A stretch of DNA of 10,458 nt from Verrucomicrobiales bacterium (GTDB lineage: Bacteria > Verrucomicrobiota > Verrucomicrobiia > Limisphaerales > UBA1096), in assembly GCA_002721375.1 (NCBI GenBank), contig PBKH01000022.1:9203-19660 (forward strand). The letters are read 5' to 3'. The notes beneath the pieces are model-generated. The model searched no databases. It had not been told where the DNA came from and saw nothing but the letters and a program-made list of their open reading frames with translations. Position 1 is the first letter of the stretch, and each line of letters begins with the position of its first letter. Shown in pieces: positions 8,349-10,458 of the stretch. The position numbers were made by a program, and so were the translations under genes.

Positions 8349-9020
8349 ATGACTCCCTCCGACTATGCAATGGCCCTTGGCGCCGGGGTTCTAACCGGGT
8401 TCGTTTGTGCTGTTCCAGTTGGTCCGATTAACGTCGCTATTATGGAAGAGGGCATCCATGCTGGTCGAACAAGGGCTCTCATTATTGCAGTGGGTGCATT
8501 GCTGATGGAAATGATCTACTGCGTCATTGCATTTGGTGGTTTTGCCAACCTTTTCGATAATCCTACCGTCCGTGCAACAGTAGAACTGGTCAGTTTTCTA
8601 GCGGTGACCTTTTTTGGAGTCCGCTATCTGATGACAGACGCCGTGACGGTCCAAGGCAAGCGCGCTCGGATGATTGAGCAGCGGTTGCATCCGCACACCA
8701 TGTTTTGGACCGGGTTCGTCCGGGTACTGGTCAATCCGAACGTGCTCCTGTTTTGGATAATGATCTCGGCTGTGCTGCTGGCCAACGGAACCCTGCAGCC
8801 GGCTTGGCAAAGTCGTATGTCTTGTGCTGTGGGAGCCGGACTGGGCATCGCTATCTGGTTCCTGATACTCGTCTTTGGCAGTGCACGGGTGCGGAATCGA
8901 TTCTCCGACAAGACCCTCGTCCGATTCTCCCAAGTCTCTGGCTTTTTGCTACTGATTCTTTCTGTTGTGATCGCTGTCCGCTTGATCGCCACTATCGCTC
9001 AGGATGGGGTTGGCAGTTAG
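8349..9020 (+). CDS. LysE/RhtB-type amino acid exporter
   Basis: A 223-residue inner-membrane protein with six probable helices (about 7-29, 42-62, 76-95, 123-145, 158-178, 195-216), the layout of the LysE/RhtB superfamily. The family marks are VPVGPINVAIMEEGIHAGRTRAL (22-44) in place of the usual PGP motif, and VNPNVLLFW (128-136) matching the NPK-type motif of helix 4. Such proteins export amino acids or related small solutes, but the substrate cannot be read from sequence. ATG at 8349 has AGAGG 8 bases upstream, the best ribosome site in the operon. It is the last gene of the rightward run. Co-location with proC hints at amino acid overflow, but that is only inference. Confidence 0.88.
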   Translation: MTPSDYAMALGAGVLTGFVCAVPVGPINVAIMEEGIHAGRTRALIIAVGALLMEMIYCVIAFGGFANLFDNPTVRATVELVSFLAVTFFGVRYLMTDAVTVQGKRARMIEQRLHPHTMFWTGFVRVLVNPNVLLFWIMISAVLLANGTLQPAWQSRMSCAVGAGLGIAIWFLILVFGSARVRNRFSDKTLVRFSQVSGFLLLILSVVIAVRLIATIAQDGVGS

Positions 9021-9060
9021 GCGACAAGAAAAGACCGGGGAGGATTCCCCGGTCTTGCTG
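9021..9060. terminator. Intrinsic terminator between convergent genes
   Basis: A perfect 11-bp stem, AAGACCGGGGA (9031-9041) with TCCCCGGTCTT (9046-9056), closes a GGAT loop. Read leftward it is followed by TTTTCTTGTC, a fair T run, so it most clearly ends the glutamine synthetase message. Read rightward the tail (GCTGTG) is T-poor, so for the rightward operon it is probably weaker or helped by the stem alone. Confidence 0.85.
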
Positions 9061-9082
9061 TGTAAGTGATGTCGTGCAGTTC

Positions 9083-10099
9083 TTAGCTGATCGCTTTCTT
9101 GGTGGTCTTTATAATTACTGCTGCGATCTTGTATGGGTCGCCATTCGAGGCCGGCCGCCGATCCTCTAGTCGGCCTTTCCAGCCGTCATCGATGGTTCCC
9201 ACCGGAATACGGATGGAGGCGCCACGATCGGATACCCCGTAGGAGAACTTATCTATGGACTGAGTCTCGTGCAGGCCGGTGAGACGCTGGTTGTTTTCCG
9301 CTCCATAAACATCGATGTGTTCGGCGATGTTTTTACCAAATTCTTCACAGATGGCATTCATCAGCGGCTCGCCGCCTTCATCGCGCATCTTACCGCATGA
9401 GAAGTTAGCGTGCATTCCGGAGCCATTCCAGTCACCAGTGATTGGTTTCGGATGCCAATTGACGGAAATTCCATAGCGCTCCCCGATTCGCTCCAAGAGG
9501 TAGCGCGCAACCCATATCTGGTCACCGGCACTACCTGCGCCTTTGGCGAATATTTGGAATTCCCATTGGCCCATCATAACCTCGGCGTTAATGCCCTCGA
9601 CATTCAGGCCGGCGTCCAGGCAGACCTGCAGATGCTCGTCGACAATATCTCGGCCGATCGCATTGGCTGCGCCGACGGAGGTGTAGTACGGTCCCTGTGG
9701 ACCAGGAAAACCGCCCTTAGGAAATCCTATTGGTAGATTGGTTTCGTTGTCCCACAAGACATATTCCTGCTCAAAGCCGAACCAAAAATCTTCGTCGTCA
9801 TCGTCGATGGTGGCACGGCCGTTGGATTCGTGCGGTGTGCCGTCTGCGTTGAGGACTTCGCACATCACTAACCAGTTTTCGGTTCCGATTTTGTCAGGGT
9901 CCGGGTATAGGGCCACCGGTTTCAAAAGACAGTCAGAGTCGTTGCCGGCGGCTTGCTCGGTAGAGGAGCCGTCGAAAGACCATACTTTGCAGTCATCCAG
10001 TGTTCCGCCAAAGTCAGACACGACCATGGTTTTGCTTCTTAGGCTTTGGGTTGGCTTGTAGCCGTCCAGCCATATGTATTCGAGTTTAGCTTTGCTCAT
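9083..10099 (-). CDS. glnII: Glutamine synthetase, type II (eukaryote-like GSII)
   Basis: Makes glutamine from glutamate, ammonia and ATP in the cytoplasm. The 338-residue length and motifs fit GSII, not the longer GSI (glnA) or GSIII. The N-terminal beta-grasp holds EYIWLDG (7-13) and SFDGSSTEQA (41-50). Metal and substrate residues appear in FGFEQEY (E110, E112), NAEVMMGQWEFQ (E173, E180), WHPKPITGDWNGSGMH (215-230) and ASIRIP (R297). The end has LEDRRPASNGDPY (311-323). ATG at 10099 gives the usual MSKAKLEY N terminus; an in-frame TTG at 10153 would add 18 residues unlike the family. Only a weak Shine-Dalgarno is present. It is monocistronic, convergent with the exporter gene, with its own terminator. 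The upstream region carries a sigma-54-type promoter and structured leader. Confidence 0.95.
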   Translation of the reverse strand: MSKAKLEYIWLDGYKPTQSLRSKTMVVSDFGGTLDDCKVWSFDGSSTEQAAGNDSDCLLKPVALYPDPDKIGTENWLVMCEVLNADGTPHESNGRATIDDDDEDFWFGFEQEYVLWDNETNLPIGFPKGGFPGPQGPYYTSVGAANAIGRDIVDEHLQVCLDAGLNVEGINAEVMMGQWEFQIFAKGAGSAGDQIWVARYLLERIGERYGISVNWHPKPITGDWNGSGMHANFSCGKMRDEGGEPLMNAICEEFGKNIAEHIDVYGAENNQRLTGLHETQSIDKFSYGVSDRGASIRIPVGTIDDGWKGRLEDRRPASNGDPYKIAAVIIKTTKKAIS

Positions 10100-10158
10100 A
10101 ATTTTAAGAGATAAAAAATACGCCAAGCCGCCTGAAACCTTACCAAGCGACAAAACAA

Positions 10159-10174
10159 GGGCCTTTAAAGGCCC
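10159..10174 (-). terminator. Terminator-like hairpin in the glnII leader
   Basis: A perfect 16-bp palindrome, GGGCCT-TTAA-AGGCCC, is followed on the leftward strand by TTGTTTTGTC. Stem plus T-rich tail is the shape of an intrinsic terminator, lying about 60-75 nt before the glnII start and downstream of the predicted sigma-54 start. It could attenuate glnII transcription, or end readthrough from a gene further right. Confidence 0.5.
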
Positions 10175-10176
10175 TG

Positions 10177-10187
10177 CCCCATTGGGG
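10177..10187. other. Small CCCC-ATT-GGGG hairpin next to the leader terminator
   Basis: A 4-bp GC stem (10177-10180 with 10184-10187) and a 3-base loop, two bases from the GGGCCT palindrome. Two G-T pairs could extend it. It may stack with, or compete with, the terminator-like stem in the leader RNA. Confidence 0.35.
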
Positions 10188-10194
10188 TGCTTAT

Positions 10195-10218
10195 AACTTG
10201 GATTATCAAGTTTTTTTT
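10195..10218 (+). terminator. Rightward terminator-like hairpin with T8 tail
   Basis: AACTTG (10195-10200) pairs with CAAGTT (10207-10212) around a GATTAT loop, and the strand continues as T to 10218. The stem is short and AT-rich, so it would be weak. It faces opposite to glnII, so it could stop antisense transcription leaving the gene. Confidence 0.4.
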
Positions 10219-10225
10219 GTTGTTA

Positions 10226-10251
10226 GGCGGAAGCTCGCCGCTGTTTTTTTT
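10226..10251 (+). terminator. Second rightward hairpin with T8 tail; 5' stem of the leader on the other strand
   Basis: GGCG (10226-10229) can pair with CGCC (10236-10239), or GCGG with CCGC one base further on, then T8 at 10244-10251. On the leftward strand the same stem would sit at the very 5' end of the predicted leader RNA, where it might protect it. Confidence 0.35.
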
Positions 10252-10253
10252 GA

Positions 10254-10272
10254 ATGCAAAATCAATGCCAAA
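10254..10272 (-). promoter_or_regulatory. Sigma-54 (-24/-12) promoter candidate for glnII
   Basis: Leftward strand reads TTGGCAT-N5-TTGCAT. It matches the YTGGCAC-N5-TTGCW consensus at all positions except the C after TGGCA, and the GG and GC pairs are separated by exactly 10 bases as required. Predicted transcription start is near 10244, giving a leader of about 145 nt before the glnII ATG. Sigma-54 control of a glutamine synthetase gene is well known from other bacteria, which supports the call; it has not been tested here. Confidence 0.6.
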
Positions 10273-10327
10273 TTCTATGAAGGGTTAGCGAAATAAGCAC
10301 TCATTTGAAAACCAAGTATGTTTTTCT

Positions 10328-10343
10328 TTAGTTTCGAAATTAA
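10328..10343. promoter_or_regulatory. Candidate activator-binding palindrome upstream of the sigma-54 site
   Basis: TTAGTTTCGAAATTAA is a 16-bp inverted repeat with one mismatched pair. Its centre is about 90 bp upstream of the predicted sigma-54 start, a normal place for an enhancer-binding activator. It does not match the classical NtrC site (TGCAC-N5-GGTGCA), and such AT-rich palindromes also occur by chance. Confidence 0.3.
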
Positions 10344-10458
10344 TAATACATTTAAATTATTATTATTATTATAAGATGTTATATTATTAAGGCGGAAACT
10401 CTGTTGCGTTTGAGCCTGAAGGATCAAAAAAAAACAATATGAATATAATTAAACACTT

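Larger units (their letters stand above)
10100..10458. other. AT-rich non-coding region upstream of glutamine synthetase
   Basis: About 360 bp with no credible gene. The part nearest glnII (10100-10250) is rich in stem-loops. The outer part (about 10273-10458) is very AT-rich and includes an (ATT)5 run at 10356-10370. A possible rightward start at the extreme edge (ATG 10439-10441, reading MNIIKH) is open to the window end but has no Shine-Dalgarno at a normal distance and is too short to judge. Confidence 0.6.

Noticed and set aside
4007..9020. A novel defence or mobile system hidden in the six-gene rightward run
   Set aside because: All six genes fit known metabolic, transport or exported families, with uniform composition and no nuclease, reverse transcriptase, toxin or integrase motif.
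10100..10153. N-terminal extension of glutamine synthetase to a TTG at 10153
   Set aside because: The added 18 residues do not look like the family's N terminus, while ATG 10099 gives the standard MSKAKLEY start.
10204..10216. IHF-like site TATCAAGTTTTTT
   Set aside because: It misses the final consensus position and lies downstream of the predicted sigma-54 start, where IHF would not aid looping; it is also part of a hairpin with a T run.
10100..10250. glnA-type glutamine riboswitch or downstream-peptide RNA in the glnII leader
   Set aside because: I could not find the conserved core elements of those motifs on the leftward strand, only generic stem-loops.
10439..10458. Start of a rightward gene at the right edge (ATG reading MNIIKH)
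   Set aside because: Only six codons are visible and no Shine-Dalgarno is at proper spacing, so it cannot be supported as a gene from this window.

Overview
The window looks like chromosomal DNA of a mid-GC, Gram-negative-type bacterium. My best guess is Verrucomicrobiota or a relative in the PVC group. The reasons are a eukaryote-like type II glutamine synthetase, a UvrA of the serine/glycine-rich 'SRGGGKSTV' class, and weak or missing Shine-Dalgarno sequences at several starts. This is an inference from family resemblance, not a placement. The content is almost entirely housekeeping metabolism. I see no transposase, phage gene, CRISPR array, tRNA or rRNA.

Layout. Positions 1-3890 hold a leftward gene set: a PTS EIIA (ptsN-like) gene, then argS, then uvrA, which runs off the left edge. 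argS and uvrA overlap by 4 bp. A short divergent gap (3891-4006) separates it from a rightward run of six closely packed genes: an exported LolA-like hypothetical protein, a KDPG/KDPGal-type aldolase, proC, an AI-2E family membrane protein, pssA and a LysE/RhtB-type exporter (4007-9020). Gaps range from -4 to 54 bp, so one operon is likely. A strong hairpin terminator at 9031-9056 ends the convergent pair. Then comes a leftward type II glutamine synthetase gene (9083-10099), followed by about 360 bp of AT-rich non-coding DNA to the right edge.

The most interesting part is the region upstream of the glutamine synthetase. It carries a well-spaced match to a sigma-54 (-24/-12) promoter at 10254-10272. 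A near-perfect 16-bp palindrome lies about 90 bp upstream of the predicted start, where an enhancer-binding activator could sit. The predicted leader of about 145 nt holds several stem-loops, one of which looks like an intrinsic terminator placed before the gene. Together these suggest nitrogen-responsive control at initiation, possibly followed by attenuation. Two terminator-like elements on the opposite strand sit in the same leader.

Functionally, glutamine synthetase makes glutamine, the amino-group donor from which glutamate is produced; ProC completes proline synthesis from glutamate; the LysE-type protein probably exports an amino acid or related solute; PssA supplies phosphatidylserine for phosphatidylethanolamine; and the aldolase splits 2-keto-3-deoxy sugar acids. 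The leftward set couples a regulatory-type EIIA with translation (ArgRS) and nucleotide excision repair (UvrA). Nothing in the window is a wholly new system. The UvrA with a missing insertion domain and the glutamine synthetase control region deserve the closest look.
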